64,000 bases of DNA from Mesorhizobium sp. M1E.F.Ca.ET.045.02.1.1 (GCF_003952485.1 NZ_CP034447.1:6958501-7022500), one strand, 5' to 3'. Numbered from the stretch's first letter, positions 1 through 8,950 are shown. The notes: generated from the letters alone by a model not told the origin. Program-made: numbers and translations.

Positions 1-109
1 ACCCGATGGCCAGACCCAGCGGGACGAGCAGGACGAGCGACCAGAGGCTGCGCCGGCGCCGTTTCCGCTCGATCGTCCCGCTCTCTCGATCCAGACCCTG
101 TGCCGTCAT
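1..109 (-). CDS. Hypothetical single-anchor membrane protein, N-terminal part only
   Basis: Minus-strand frame starting at an ATG at 109 and running off the left edge of the window. The visible 36 residues have a charged, Arg/Lys-rich stretch (around residues 15-21) followed by a hydrophobic segment with Leu, Val, Pro and Gly, as in a signal anchor or uncleaved signal peptide. It lies 10 bp downstream of the preceding gene on the same strand, so it is probably the fourth gene of the operon that begins at 2606. Function cannot be inferred. The start is clear because the ATG is followed at once by the basic/hydrophobic pattern. Confidence 0.6.
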   Translation of the reverse strand, partial: MTAQGLDRESGTIERKRRRRSLWSLVLLVPLGLAIG

Positions 110-119
110 TCGATACCCC

Positions 120-698
120 TCAGATCGGCTGCGTCATATCCAGCGTGTCGACCGTGCCGGGCGGCAAGCCGTCGGGCCCGATGGCGACCGCCCCGAGCGA
201 TATCACGGCCTGGGAGTCGAGCGCGGACATCAGCTTTTCCGAAATCAGCAAAGTGGCATCGCTGACCTCGTCCGGCCGCAGCTCGAAGATCAGCCTCGCC
301 TTTTTTGGCAGGCCGGGGTCGATGGCCACGGGAAGCAGTCCATCGGTGAAGGACAGCCGCTCGGTCTGGTCATAGGTGAGGCCTGTCGTTCCGCGCCACG
401 ATGCGACCGCCACCGTCGTCGATTGCGCCCGCGCCGCGAACTCCACGGTGACCACGGCCCAGATGCCGCCGGTGGTCAGAACCATGCTGTCGCCGAACCT
501 GTCCGCTTTCAGCTTGCGGGCGAACTCCACCTTTTCGGCGCGGACCTCGAAGCTTCGCCCGACGACCGTGTCGCCGAGCTCGCCCCGCGCGGGGATCGGC
601 CCGATCAGGTCGCCATAATGCGGCTTCGATACTTGCAGGCCGTAGCAGAGCGACACTGCGGCGAGCAGCAGGACGACGTTGGCAAGCTTGCGCATCAT
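120..698 (-). CDS. Hypothetical membrane-anchored extracytoplasmic protein (192 aa)
   Basis: 192-residue protein starting MMRKLANVVLLLAAVSLCYG, an N-terminal membrane anchor or signal peptide. The rest looks like a soluble extracytoplasmic beta-rich domain, with alternating hydrophobic stretches such as GGIWAVVTVEFAARAQS; this resembles DUF4352/telokin-type domains, but that is only an impression. The start overlaps the stop of the upstream gene as an ATGA, so the two are translationally coupled. No catalytic motif is visible. The paired architecture with the upstream gene suggests that both are exported subunits working with the polytopic protein at 1281-2606. Confidence 0.75.
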   Translation of the reverse strand: MMRKLANVVLLLAAVSLCYGLQVSKPHYGDLIGPIPARGELGDTVVGRSFEVRAEKVEFARKLKADRFGDSMVLTTGGIWAVVTVEFAARAQSTTVAVASWRGTTGLTYDQTERLSFTDGLLPVAIDPGLPKKARLIFELRPDEVSDATLLISEKLMSALDSQAVISLGAVAIGPDGLPPGTVDTLDMTQPI

Positions 699-1288
699 GG
701 CCGGATATCCGCGATGTCGGGCCCGCTTCCAATGGGCAGCTTCAGCGTCCCGATCGGCGTCGGATTGAACCAGCCGGGCAGGCCGTGGAGATTGTCGCGC
801 TGCTTGTAGGTCTCGCGGATGACCGTCAGTTCGAGGCTCGCCGGCGGAGCCGCGCCGTCCGGCAATTGCCAGATGTAGGCCATGCGCTCCGGCATGCCGG
901 GGTGCAGTTCCGGCGACAGCGTGGAATCTCGCGTGAGGACGATGAACGGTTTCGTCGCCGGATCGATCGTTGCCCGGTTCGCCTGCAGGACATCGAAATA
1001 GTCCTTTGTCGATTTGGCCGTCCGGTTGGTCATTTCGAGCTCGAGGACCAGCGCCTTCGCGCCAGGCTTGAGCGGTACGCCGTAGAGGTTCCCGCCTTCG
1101 GCGGCATACGCTTTGAGCGGCCTCAGCAGCCATTGACCCGTTTCGATCGGGCTGGCGGGCGCCAGAACGGAAAGAGGCTCGTGCCTTGCGCCGAAAGCGC
1201 CCATGACACCGGCGACTGCAATCGCCGCTGCGGTGCCGATGCCAGCGACCAACAAAGCTTTCAGGCGAGAGCGGGCGTCTTCAAGCAT
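695..1288 (-). CDS. Hypothetical membrane-anchored extracytoplasmic protein (197 aa)
   Basis: 197 residues from the ATG at 1288. A short basic N-terminus is followed by a hydrophobic segment of about 20 residues (around 11-33), then an exported domain. The domain contains a stretch like ALVLELEMTNRTAKSTKDYF, the kind of beta-sandwich sequence seen in DUF4352-like proteins (similarity by eye only). The start overlaps the end of the upstream membrane protein gene by 8 bp, and the stop overlaps the next start, so it sits in a tightly coupled operon. It and the following gene look like diverged relatives. Function unknown. Confidence 0.75.
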   Translation of the reverse strand: MLEDARSRLKALLVAGIGTAAAIAVAGVMGAFGARHEPLSVLAPASPIETGQWLLRPLKAYAAEGGNLYGVPLKPGAKALVLELEMTNRTAKSTKDYFDVLQANRATIDPATKPFIVLTRDSTLSPELHPGMPERMAYIWQLPDGAAPPASLELTVIRETYKQRDNLHGLPGWFNPTPIGTLKLPIGSGPDIADIRP

Positions 1289-2606
1289 TCTGGGCACCGA
1301 CTTCCGCGCCGTCCGGGGAGCCGGCTGGTTGAGCATCTTCACTGGTCCGGCGCTTCGGCAGCGCGAATGCCGTTTCGAGGATCGCGGCGAGGAAGCAGAT
1401 CCTGAGCGGTTCGACAAGAATGCCGGTCGAAGAGTCCTGGAACGGGCTGCCGAAGAGCAGCGAGACGCCATCGGAAAGCACCTGCCAGGTATCGAGCTCA
1501 TGCGGACCGAATAGCCGTGTCATGCCGAGCCAGGCCCAGGCCGCCAGCCAGTCGATCAGGCGATAGCCGACGATCAGCGTGACGACGAGCACCAAGCCCG
1601 AGCTCAGCGTGATGCGCACGCTGTTGGCGATCGGCAAATAGCGCGAGCGGTAGCCGGAGATGAAGTGCTCGACGAAGTCGCGCAGGAATCTCGGAATGGC
1701 GCGATAACGCTCGCCGAAATGTTCGGCGCGCCGGTGCATGCGCATCAGTTCCTTGTCGTCGCGCACGTCGTAGCCGTAGATCAGCGCGGCGAGCACCAGC
1801 CAGATCACCGGCAGGAGCATGTAGAAGAACAGGTCGACCAGCCTTTTGGTCGTGTCGATGGAAGTGACCTCCACGGGAACCATCGGATCGGCAAAGGCGC
1901 TTGCGATCGGATTGGCCATGCCGTCCGCCGCTGCCTGCAGCAAGGAAAAGATATTGCGGCTCATGATCCAGTCGACGACCTCGTCCTTCCAGCGCGAGAT
2001 CACATAGAGACCGATGAAGATCCAGTTGGTCTCGCAGATGACCACGACGATCTGCCAGAAGGAGCGCGATCGGCCGCGCGTCTGCATGCCGGTGGCGAAG
2101 CGCCGGATCAGCCAGGAGATGACGACCGAAAAGACCAGCCAGCGCGAATCGAGCACATCGAGAACGTTGCCCTCCCCTCCGCCGAAAGGAGCCATGTCGA
2201 GCGCGACGCGCGAATACTGCCGCACCGTGTCGCCGAGAAAGCCCCAGGCGGCGTAGTAGGCGAAAAAGGGCAGCAGCGCGACCGTGATCATGCGCGCCAG
2301 CGGCGTGCCGCCGATGCGTCCCTCGCCCGAGCTTTCGCCTTGAGCCACCTGCTGCGCGGCGCGCGTTGCCGGCAAGGCCGGCAGCAGCGTCTGGAACATG
2401 GCGACGGTGACGATGAGCTGCGTCAGCGCGACCAGCGTCAGCAAGGCGAGCCCCGCCATATGGTTGACGAGGGCGGTGCGCGCGGCGATTTGCATGAACA
2501 GGTCGCCGAACACGATGCCCAGTAGCACCATGGCGATCAGTTGCGGCCAGAAGCGCCACCAGAGCTTGAAGGTCAGCGCCAGCGGCTTTGCGGCATCGGC
2601 AAGCAT
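1281..2606 (-). CDS. Hypothetical polytopic inner-membrane protein (441 aa)
   Basis: 441-residue protein with several long hydrophobic segments, for example around residues 15-35, 48-75, 105-125, 155-170, 185-205, 250-275, 325-350 and 405-420, separated by hydrophilic loops. The C-terminal 25 residues are polar. No transporter or enzyme signature is recognised. It is the first gene of a four-gene minus-strand operon whose other members are small single-anchor proteins. The operon therefore looks like an envelope complex of one integral and three anchored subunits. The upstream 245 bp to the divergent LysE gene must hold its promoter. It could equally be a permease of a new family. Confidence 0.75.
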   Translation of the reverse strand: MLADAAKPLALTFKLWWRFWPQLIAMVLLGIVFGDLFMQIAARTALVNHMAGLALLTLVALTQLIVTVAMFQTLLPALPATRAAQQVAQGESSGEGRIGGTPLARMITVALLPFFAYYAAWGFLGDTVRQYSRVALDMAPFGGGEGNVLDVLDSRWLVFSVVISWLIRRFATGMQTRGRSRSFWQIVVVICETNWIFIGLYVISRWKDEVVDWIMSRNIFSLLQAAADGMANPIASAFADPMVPVEVTSIDTTKRLVDLFFYMLLPVIWLVLAALIYGYDVRDDKELMRMHRRAEHFGERYRAIPRFLRDFVEHFISGYRSRYLPIANSVRITLSSGLVLVVTLIVGYRLIDWLAAWAWLGMTRLFGPHELDTWQVLSDGVSLLFGSPFQDSSTGILVEPLRICFLAAILETAFALPKRRTSEDAQPAGSPDGAEVGAQNA

Positions 2607-2851
2607 GTCGAGGCGTTCAATGCGTCAATGAACGCCCTCCAATCGCTCCGGCAGATCGATGGCTGCGTTTCGGGTCATGTCCTCTCCATTTCACGAGCCC
2701 CCGCCAAGTATAATCGGGACATAGAGCGGATCGGATCGGTTTGACACCCCTGCACCAACCTTTAGGTGAAATTGGCCGGCTACCTCGTCTTACGCTTGAA
2801 GCCATTTCCGGCCATACTATTGGAAAGACTTCAGGTCTTGGGAGAGACTGC

Positions 2852-3484
2852 ATGGCAATCTTCCTGGCATTCCTTGGCGTCTCGATCATGGTGATCGTGA
2901 CACCCGGTCCGGATACCGCGATCACCATCCGCAACACCTTGCTCGGCGGCCGCTCCGCAGGAATTTTGACTGCGCTCGGTGTCGGCTGCGGGCTGACGAT
3001 CTGGGCGCTGGCGACGAGCGTCGGCCTTGTCGCGCTGCTCACTGCTTCCGAACCGCTTTTCCTGGCCGTCAAATATGCCGGCGCCGCCTATCTGATCTAT
3101 CTCGGCATGCAAGCCCTGCGCGAAGCCATTTGGCCGGTGCAAAGCCATCATGCGCAGGCGCCGACCGTACCGCATACCCGGCTTGCCCCGGTCGCCGCGT
3201 TCCGGCAGGGCTTCATCAGCGATCTCGGCAATCCGAAAATAGCCGTGTTCTTTCCGAGCCTGTTGCCTCAATTCGTGCCGGCGGGACAGCCGTCCTTTCT
3301 GTCGCTGCTGCTGCTTGGCGTCGTCTTCGCACTAATCACCTTCAGCTGGCTGACCATCTATGCAACGGTTGTCGCCAAGGCCGGCGACTGGCTGCGCCGA
3401 CCGAATGTGCGCCGGATCGTCGAAGCGGTCAGCGGCACGCTACTGATCGGCCTCGGCATCCGCATCGCGGCCGAGCAGCGATAG
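2852..3484 (+). CDS. LysE/RhtB family amino-acid exporter
   Basis: 210-residue inner-membrane protein of the LysE/RhtB family, which exports amino acids or their derivatives from the cytoplasm. It shows the family N-terminus, with the first helix followed by the VTPGPD motif near residue 17. Further hydrophobic helices follow at about 40-60, 68-90, 145-170 and 185-205, and there is a conserved SDLGNPKIAVFF segment in the middle. The start is the ATG at 2852, preceded by GGGAGAGA; the frame is open further upstream but without family similarity. The substrate cannot be deduced. It is divergent from the envelope operon and convergent with the enoyl-CoA hydratase gene, 5 bp away. Confidence 0.9.
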   Translation: MAIFLAFLGVSIMVIVTPGPDTAITIRNTLLGGRSAGILTALGVGCGLTIWALATSVGLVALLTASEPLFLAVKYAGAAYLIYLGMQALREAIWPVQSHHAQAPTVPHTRLAPVAAFRQGFISDLGNPKIAVFFPSLLPQFVPAGQPSFLSLLLLGVVFALITFSWLTIYATVVAKAGDWLRRPNVRRIVEAVSGTLLIGLGIRIAAEQR

Positions 3485-3489
3485 CTCGG

Positions 3490-4245
3490 TCAGCTCGCCT
3501 TTTTTCGCGTCATGAAAGAGGTGAGCGCGGCGCGCGCCTCATCCGACTTCAGCCGCTCGCGGAAATGCTCGCTCTCCACCTTGATGCGGGCGACGAGTTC
3601 CTCGCGCGGCTCACGCATCAGGTCGCGGGCGATCTTCAGCGCCTGCGGCGGCTTGGCCGCGATGTCGTTGGCGGCGGCCAGCACCGCGCCTTCCAGCGCG
3701 TCTTCCGCGACCACGTCGTAGATCAGGCCGGCGGCATTGGCGCGCTCGGCCGAAAAACCTTCACCGAGACCAAGCAGCGCGAAGGCGCCCTGCCGGCCGA
3801 GGATCCGCGGCGCCAGCAGGCTGGAGCCGGCCTCCGGCACGAGGCCGAGATCGACGAACGGCGTGCGGAAGAGCGTGCGCGGCGTGGCGAAGGTCAGGTC
3901 GCAATGCAGGTTGAGCGTGGTGCCGATGCCGACCGCGATGCCGTCGACGCCCGACACCATCGGCTTCTCCGCCTTGGCCAGCGCCATCAGAAAATCCCAG
4001 ACCTCGTTGCCACCCTCGCCGCCGGTAGCGACGACGAGGAAGTCGGCAAGATCGTTGCCGGAAGAAAAGGCGCCGGGCACGCCGAGGAAGACGTGGACGC
4101 GAACCGCCGGATCGGCGTCACCCTCGACAAGGGCGGCCGACATTTTCGCGTACATGGCGCGCGTCAGCGCGTTCTTCTTGTCAGGGCGGTTCATGCGGAT
4201 GATCTGCACTGCGCCCTGGCGCTCGATGAGGATATGGTCGGTCAC
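3490..4245 (-). CDS. Enoyl-CoA hydratase/isomerase family protein
   Basis: 251-residue crotonase-fold protein, starting at a GTG with AAGGA seven bases upstream. The oxyanion-hole segments are visible: GAFSSGNDL near residue 60 and GIAVGIGTTLNLHCDL near 100. LGLVPEAGSS near 130 carries a Glu in the position used by enoyl-CoA isomerases of the PaaG/ECI type, so an isomerase role is as likely as hydration. It lies 26 bp downstream of the acyl-CoA dehydrogenase gene on the same strand, so the pair probably acts together in degradation of a fatty or branched-chain acyl-CoA. Confidence 0.88.
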   Translation of the reverse strand: MTDHILIERQGAVQIIRMNRPDKKNALTRAMYAKMSAALVEGDADPAVRVHVFLGVPGAFSSGNDLADFLVVATGGEGGNEVWDFLMALAKAEKPMVSGVDGIAVGIGTTLNLHCDLTFATPRTLFRTPFVDLGLVPEAGSSLLAPRILGRQGAFALLGLGEGFSAERANAAGLIYDVVAEDALEGAVLAAANDIAAKPPQALKIARDLMREPREELVARIKVESEHFRERLKSDEARAALTSFMTRKKAS

Positions 4246-4271
4246 GATGGTTCCTTCGAATGACAGGCTGT

Positions 4272-6038
4272 TCAGGCGATCAGCGCCTTGCCGGCGGCGG
4301 CGAGGCTGTCGGCGCCGTCGATGATGCGTTCCTTCAGAGCGCGCGTCTCGCCAAGCAGGTTCTCGGCAAAGAAGCGGCAAAGCGGAACCCGGCCACGGTC
4401 GGCAAGGCCGCCCTGCGCCAGATAGGCGCCGCCGGCGGCAAGTGAGATCAGCCGAAGGTAGGGCGTGGCGCCGGCCATTGCGGCATCGGCCTTGCCGTCG
4501 GCCATCAGCCTCTGCAGGAAACGCGTTGCTTCGTCGAGATCGGCGAGCGCCCGATCAAGGTTGTCGGCGGTGCGGCCGAAGCCTTCGATGTTTGAGGTGC
4601 GCACTCCATCGGCCACCGCCTTCAGTTCGCCGATATAGCGATGCACATGCTCGCCGCCGCCGAGCGGCAGTTTTCGCGAGACGAGGTCGATCGCCTGGAT
4701 GCCGTTGGTGCCTTCATAGATCGGCGCGATGCGTGCATCGCGATAGAGCGCTGCCGCGCCCGTCTCCTCGATGAAACCCATGCCGCCATGCACCTGGACG
4801 CCGAGCGAAGCGACCTCGACGCCGACATCGGTGGAAAAGGCTTTGGCAAGCGGCGTCAGCAGATTGGCGCGGTCGCGCCAGGTGGCGGCGGCCTCGCCCT
4901 CGGCAACGCGGGCGCGGTCGATGGCATGTGCGCAGGAATAGCTGATGGCCCGCGCGATCTGGGTCAGCGCCCGCATGGTGAGAAGATTGCGCTGCACGTC
5001 GGGGTGATGAACGATCGGCGCCATGCCGGACCCCGAATAGTCCGACGCCTTGCCCTGGCGGCGCTCGTTAGCATAGGCGATCGCCTTCTGCGTCGCCGTC
5101 TCGGCCACCGCCACGCCCTGCATGCCGACGGCAAGGCGGGCGTTGTTCATCATCGTGAACATGCAGGCGAGACCCTTGTTCTCTTCGCCGATCAGCCAGC
5201 CGATGGCGCCAGGCGTCATGCCCTCAAAACCGTCGCCATAGATCATCGTGCAGGTCGGCGAGGCATGGATGCCGAGCTTGTGCTCGAGGCCGGAGCAGAA
5301 GACGTCGTTGCGGGCGCCGAGCGAGCCGTCCTCGTTGACCAGGAATTTCGGCACCAGGAACAGCGAGATGCCGCGCGTCCCGGCCGGCGCGTCGGGAAGT
5401 CGCGCCAGCACCAGATGGACGATGTTGTCGGTGAAATCGTGCTCGCCGTAGGTGATGAAAATCTTCTGGCCGAAGATGCGGTAGGTGCCGCCGCCGGCGG
5501 GCTCGGCGCGGCTGCGCAGGGCCGCGAGGTCAGAGCCTGCCTGCGGCTCGGTCAGGTTCATCGTGCCCATCCACTCGCCGGAGACGAGCTTGGCGAGGTA
5601 CTTTTCCTTCAGCGCGTTGGAAGCGTGCTTGTCGAGCGCTTCCACCGCGCCCATGGTCAGCGTCGGGCCGATGCCGAAGGCCATGGCGGCGGAATTCCAC
5701 ATTTCGAGCGCGGCGACGGCGAGCATTGTGGGCAGGCCCTGGCCGCCGAATTCCTCCGGCCCCGACAGCGCGTTCCAGCCACCTTCGATCCAGCGCCGGT
5801 AAAGCTCCTTCCAGCCGGGTGGCGTGGTGACGGCCGCATCCTTCAGCACCGCGCCATGCTCGTCGCCGATCTTGTAGAGCGGCGCGACTTCCTCGCTGGC
5901 GAAACGGCCGGCCTCGGCCAGGATCGCGTCGACCAGGTCTTCGCCGAGATCGCCGAAGGTGCCGGCATCCAGCGCTGGCTTCAGCCCGGCCACATGCTTC
6001 AGCGTGAAGGCTATGTCCTCGACCGGTGCGCGATACAT
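4272..6038 (-). CDS. Acyl-CoA dehydrogenase with extra C-terminal domain (DmdC-like subfamily)
   Basis: 588-residue flavoprotein. The N-terminus MYRAPVEDIAFTLKHV, the total length near 590 and the C-terminal extension are typical of the large acyl-CoA dehydrogenases that include DmdC (3-methylmercaptopropionyl-CoA dehydrogenase). These oxidise the alpha-beta bond of acyl-CoA esters using FAD and pass electrons to ETF. Visible motifs include MNLTEPQAGSDL near residue 157, FGQKIFITYGEHD near 190, and the C-terminal dehydrogenase signature HGGMGFIEETG followed by IYEGTNGIQAIDL. The adjacent crotonase gene suggests an operon for acyl-CoA oxidation. The real substrate is unknown; many annotated members are not dedicated to DMSP. 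Confidence 0.92.
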   Translation of the reverse strand: MYRAPVEDIAFTLKHVAGLKPALDAGTFGDLGEDLVDAILAEAGRFASEEVAPLYKIGDEHGAVLKDAAVTTPPGWKELYRRWIEGGWNALSGPEEFGGQGLPTMLAVAALEMWNSAAMAFGIGPTLTMGAVEALDKHASNALKEKYLAKLVSGEWMGTMNLTEPQAGSDLAALRSRAEPAGGGTYRIFGQKIFITYGEHDFTDNIVHLVLARLPDAPAGTRGISLFLVPKFLVNEDGSLGARNDVFCSGLEHKLGIHASPTCTMIYGDGFEGMTPGAIGWLIGEENKGLACMFTMMNNARLAVGMQGVAVAETATQKAIAYANERRQGKASDYSGSGMAPIVHHPDVQRNLLTMRALTQIARAISYSCAHAIDRARVAEGEAAATWRDRANLLTPLAKAFSTDVGVEVASLGVQVHGGMGFIEETGAAALYRDARIAPIYEGTNGIQAIDLVSRKLPLGGGEHVHRYIGELKAVADGVRTSNIEGFGRTADNLDRALADLDEATRFLQRLMADGKADAAMAGATPYLRLISLAAGGAYLAQGGLADRGRVPLCRFFAENLLGETRALKERIIDGADSLAAAGKALIA

Positions 6039-6172
6039 GACTGCTCCTCCTCCGTTTCGGCCAACCGTAGTCGCGTGGCCGAAGCGAGGCCATCCACCTT
6101 TGGGCCGGCCCGCATCTTCTTTTTACGTAAACGTCAAACTTTGTCACGCGGATTTTGCGGAGGTGGGACTTC

Positions 6173-6349
6173 GTCATCCACGGGCGGAGCGGGAGCGAAG
6201 CGGACGCGCAGACCCGAGGATCCATTCCGTGACCTCGTGCAAGGGCTCAGCGGAGCAGAATTCCGGATCGTCGAAACGCCTCAACGTCACGGAATGGATT
6301 CTATGGTCTACGCGCGTCGCTTCGCTCCTTGCTCCGCCATAGAATGACG
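6173..6349. repeat. Long imperfect palindromic intergenic repeat
   Basis: A 177-bp stretch whose two ends are imperfect inverted repeats of roughly 60 bp. Matching segments include GAGCGAAGCG near the left end against CGCTTCGCTC on the right, and CCATTCCGTGAC (left) against GTCACGGAATGG (right). The arms contain many shared blocks with scattered mismatches, so transcribed RNA would form a long hairpin. It lies in the 430-bp gap between the acyl-CoA dehydrogenase start and the next plus-strand gene, a usual site for rhizobial palindromic elements. The rest of the gap (6039-6172) should hold the dehydrogenase promoter; no clear motif was recognised there. Confidence 0.75.
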
Positions 6350-6468
6350 ACGTCGCGAAGGCCATGACCAATTTTCAAGGCTGCAATTGCCGCTCAAAAT
6401 TTCTACGACGAATTACATCCGGCTGGTATGATCCGCGAGTTGTCGACCAAAGCGCACCGGAATATCCC

Positions 6469-6705
6469 ATGCTTGCCAGACCTGACGCCTATCGCTGCAT
6501 CGAATGCGGCCTCCCCTATCGGGCCACGGGCTTCTGGTACCATGAGGGCAAGATGGAGCATGGACCGGCCTACTGGTCGGACCTCGGCATATTCTGCTCG
6601 CCGCAATGCTCGCTGGCACATCACAAGAAGCGCGCGGCCGAAGGCACGCTCTCGCAGGAACCGGCACCCGATCCGTTCGAGGTGCATTCGCTGTTTCGGC
6701 GCTGA
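6469..6705 (+). CDS. Small zinc-ribbon-like hypothetical protein (78 aa)
   Basis: 78-residue protein beginning MLARPDAYRCIECGLPY. Two Cys pairs, CIEC (residues 10-13) and CSPQC (around 45-49), with nearby His residues, suggest a structural zinc site of the kind seen in small zinc-ribbon proteins. Aromatic residues are frequent between the pairs (YRATGFWYHEGKMEHGPAYW). The frame is open further upstream to 6364, but the chosen ATG gives the compact protein; the ribosome site (CCGGAA) is weak. No family is recognised. It is followed 76 bp later by the GH25 gene on the same strand. Confidence 0.65.
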   Translation: MLARPDAYRCIECGLPYRATGFWYHEGKMEHGPAYWSDLGIFCSPQCSLAHHKKRAAEGTLSQEPAPDPFEVHSLFRR

Positions 6706-6781
6706 ACGCCGGCCGGCCTTGAAAGCACTTCCTTAACCATAGCGGTTCAGGATCGTCCCCTGGTCAGTGGGGACACCCTGA

Positions 6782-7942
6782 TTGAAACAGCCGGCGCGCC
6801 CTCTTCGCCGCCTGGCGCTTCTCGCGGCGGCGGTTGCGCTGGGCACGGCGGCACAGGCCTCGGATTTCTCCGAGCCTTGGAAGAACGCCGACCGCGCGCT
6901 GGTGATCGACGCCTACGAATACAATTCCATCGACTGGGCTGAGCTCGCTACCGACAAGCGCGTCGTCGGCTTCATCAACAAGGCCTCCGACGGGCTGCCG
7001 CCGCCCTATTTCTGCTTCGGCGGCGAAACCGACGTCAAGCTCTGCAAGGCGCTGTGGAAGCGCTACGCGGTGACGCGCGAGCTGTTCCAGACGCGCAAGG
7101 TGGTGGCCAAGGCGCTCGGCCTGAAATGGGGCGCCTATCATCTTGCCCGGCCCGGCAACCCGGTCGAGCAGGCCAACAATTTCATCGATTTCGCCGAGCC
7201 CGCGCCGGACGATCTCATTGCCCTCGATCTCGAGGGCAACGATCCCGCGCAATGGATGTCGCTCGAGGACGCGGAAGAATTCGTGCGCCAGGTGCACCGC
7301 CGCCTCGGCCGTTTCCCTGTGCTCTACTCGAATGGCAAGACCGCCCAGTACATCGCCGACAACCGCTACACCTATCGGCTCTTGTCGCGGCTGCCGCTCT
7401 GGTACGCCCGCTACAAGCCGGACATCGGCGTGCATTTCCCGATGGGCAACTGGCAGGGCTACGCGCTCTGGCAGTTCTCGGCGCAGGCGAATTGCGGCCG
7501 TTTCCGCTGCCCCTATCGCGTGCCCGGCACGCCGAACGACATCGACGTCAGCGTCGCGCCGATGAAAGCCGACGAATTGCGCCAGCAATGGGCCTTCGGC
7601 GGGCTGATCGACGTGCCGGCGGATTACCTCGCCTCGATCCCGGTGCCGGTCCCGCGCGCAGCGGCGCTGGCCGGCAAGGTCACCATCACCTATGCCGACG
7701 TCGCGACGCCACCGACTTTCGAGGAGATGGTGGCGGTGCTCGGCGCGCGCTGGGATAAATTCCGCGACGGCTTCCGCATGCCGGTGGTGAAGACCGTGCC
7801 GCAGCGCCCGAGCTTCGGCATCGTCCAGTATGTTGCGTGGATGCGAGCCGGGCAGCGAACGCCCGAACAGATCGACGCAGCCTTCGCGGCAGCCGACCCG
7901 GTCAGCACCGCATCGACGACACTCGATCGACCCCGCCACTGA
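6782..7942 (+). CDS. Glycoside hydrolase family 25 protein (lysozyme-like)
   Basis: 386-residue secreted protein starting at a TTG with GGGGA ahead of it. The N-terminus is a Sec-type signal peptide (basic residues, hydrophobic core, AQA before residue 25). The GH25 muramidase fold is indicated by VIDAYEYNSIDWAEL near residue 37 and GFINKASDG near 62. GAYHLARPGNPVEQANNF near 117 and the acidic active-site motif IALDLEGND near 145 also fit, as do LYSNGKT, PLWYARY and ALWQFS. Members cleave the MurNAc-GlcNAc bond of peptidoglycan. The C-terminal 110 residues form an extra region of unknown role. Likely acts in the periplasm or outside the cell. Confidence 0.85.
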   Translation: MKQPARPLRRLALLAAAVALGTAAQASDFSEPWKNADRALVIDAYEYNSIDWAELATDKRVVGFINKASDGLPPPYFCFGGETDVKLCKALWKRYAVTRELFQTRKVVAKALGLKWGAYHLARPGNPVEQANNFIDFAEPAPDDLIALDLEGNDPAQWMSLEDAEEFVRQVHRRLGRFPVLYSNGKTAQYIADNRYTYRLLSRLPLWYARYKPDIGVHFPMGNWQGYALWQFSAQANCGRFRCPYRVPGTPNDIDVSVAPMKADELRQQWAFGGLIDVPADYLASIPVPVPRAAALAGKVTITYADVATPPTFEEMVAVLGARWDKFRDGFRMPVVKTVPQRPSFGIVQYVAWMRAGQRTPEQIDAAFAAADPVSTASTTLDRPRH

Positions 7943-7963
7943 CCATTCGAGGTCAACTGCCCT

Positions 7964-8839
7964 TCAGCGATGGTTGCCGCGACTGGCATACATGCCGGTG
8001 GTGCGAAACTGCGTCGGGTTGATGCCGTAGCAGCGGCGAAAGACCTTGGAGAAGTAGTTCGCGTCTTCGAAGCCGCAGAGGACCGCAACCTCCTTGACCG
8101 GCAGGAAATCCGCTTTGGTGAGCAGCTTCGCCGCACGTTGCAGCCGTTGCTGCAGCACGAATTCGGCCGGCGGCAATCCTTCGCTTTCGGCAAAGCAGCG
8201 CGAGAAATGGGCACGACTGAGGCCGCTGATTTCTACCAGATCCGCCACCGGTAGCGGCTTGTCGAGATTGGCGTTGATGTGGTCGATGACAGGCTGCATG
8301 GCGCTCTGCTTTTCGGTGAAGGCATGCGAGCCGAAGATATCGTCATAGAGCGCCATCGCCGCTTCATAGGCGATCGCCGAAGCCGCGCCGGGCGAAGCGG
8401 CTCCCTTGATGAGGCGCAGACTGCAATCGGCAAGGTGATCGATGGTCGCCGGCTGCAGCCGGAATACCGGCCCCGAGACACTGAGGATCGACTTGTGGAT
8501 GCGCAGCGCCTCCTCGCCGTTCATCGAGATCCAGAAATATTCCCAGCGGTCGCCCTTGGCCAGCCAGTAGCGATGGTTGTGCGGCACCAGCACCAGCAGC
8601 GTGTCGTTCGCCTGCAGGCGGTAATTGCGGCTCTCGTAGCGCAACTGACCGGTGCCGCTGATCGTATGCTGGAGAACCGTGAATGGCGTCTGGCCGCGCT
8701 TGCGGCCGTCCCAATCGTAGGTCTCGTCCTCGCGCAGCTCGTAGCCCGTGCTGGTCGGCATGGCATGCAGACGCTGGCGGCCGCGCGGCAGCGAAATCGT
8801 CCGCATCAACTTTCCGTTGGCGATCAGGTCCTGCAGCAC
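7964..8839 (-). CDS. agpT: AraC family transcriptional regulator of alpha-galactoside genes
   Basis: 291-residue regulator. The N-terminal half is a cupin-type effector-binding domain. The C-terminal 100 residues hold two helix-turn-helix motifs, with PVADLVEISGLSRAHFSRCF and the family signature VAVLCGFEDANYFSKVFRR. The GTG start is supported by GAGGG nine bases upstream. It is divergent from the GH4/ABC transporter operon. In Sinorhizobium meliloti an AraC-type activator, AgpT, sits beside the same set of genes and is required for their induction by alpha-galactosides (Gage laboratory). The symbol is assigned from this arrangement, so it is an inference from context and family. Confidence 0.85.
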   Translation of the reverse strand: MLQDLIANGKLMRTISLPRGRQRLHAMPTSTGYELREDETYDWDGRKRGQTPFTVLQHTISGTGQLRYESRNYRLQANDTLLVLVPHNHRYWLAKGDRWEYFWISMNGEEALRIHKSILSVSGPVFRLQPATIDHLADCSLRLIKGAASPGAASAIAYEAAMALYDDIFGSHAFTEKQSAMQPVIDHINANLDKPLPVADLVEISGLSRAHFSRCFAESEGLPPAEFVLQQRLQRAAKLLTKADFLPVKEVAVLCGFEDANYFSKVFRRCYGINPTQFRTTGMYASRGNHR

Positions 8840-8950
8840 AAAATTACCCTCGAAAGCATAATCCTTCTCTGGCCGCGCCTGCGAATAAGCGCATAATCCG
8901 GCTCCTCAAGAACGGGAAAGACCCGCGGTCGAGGAGCGGGCGGGAGGAGA

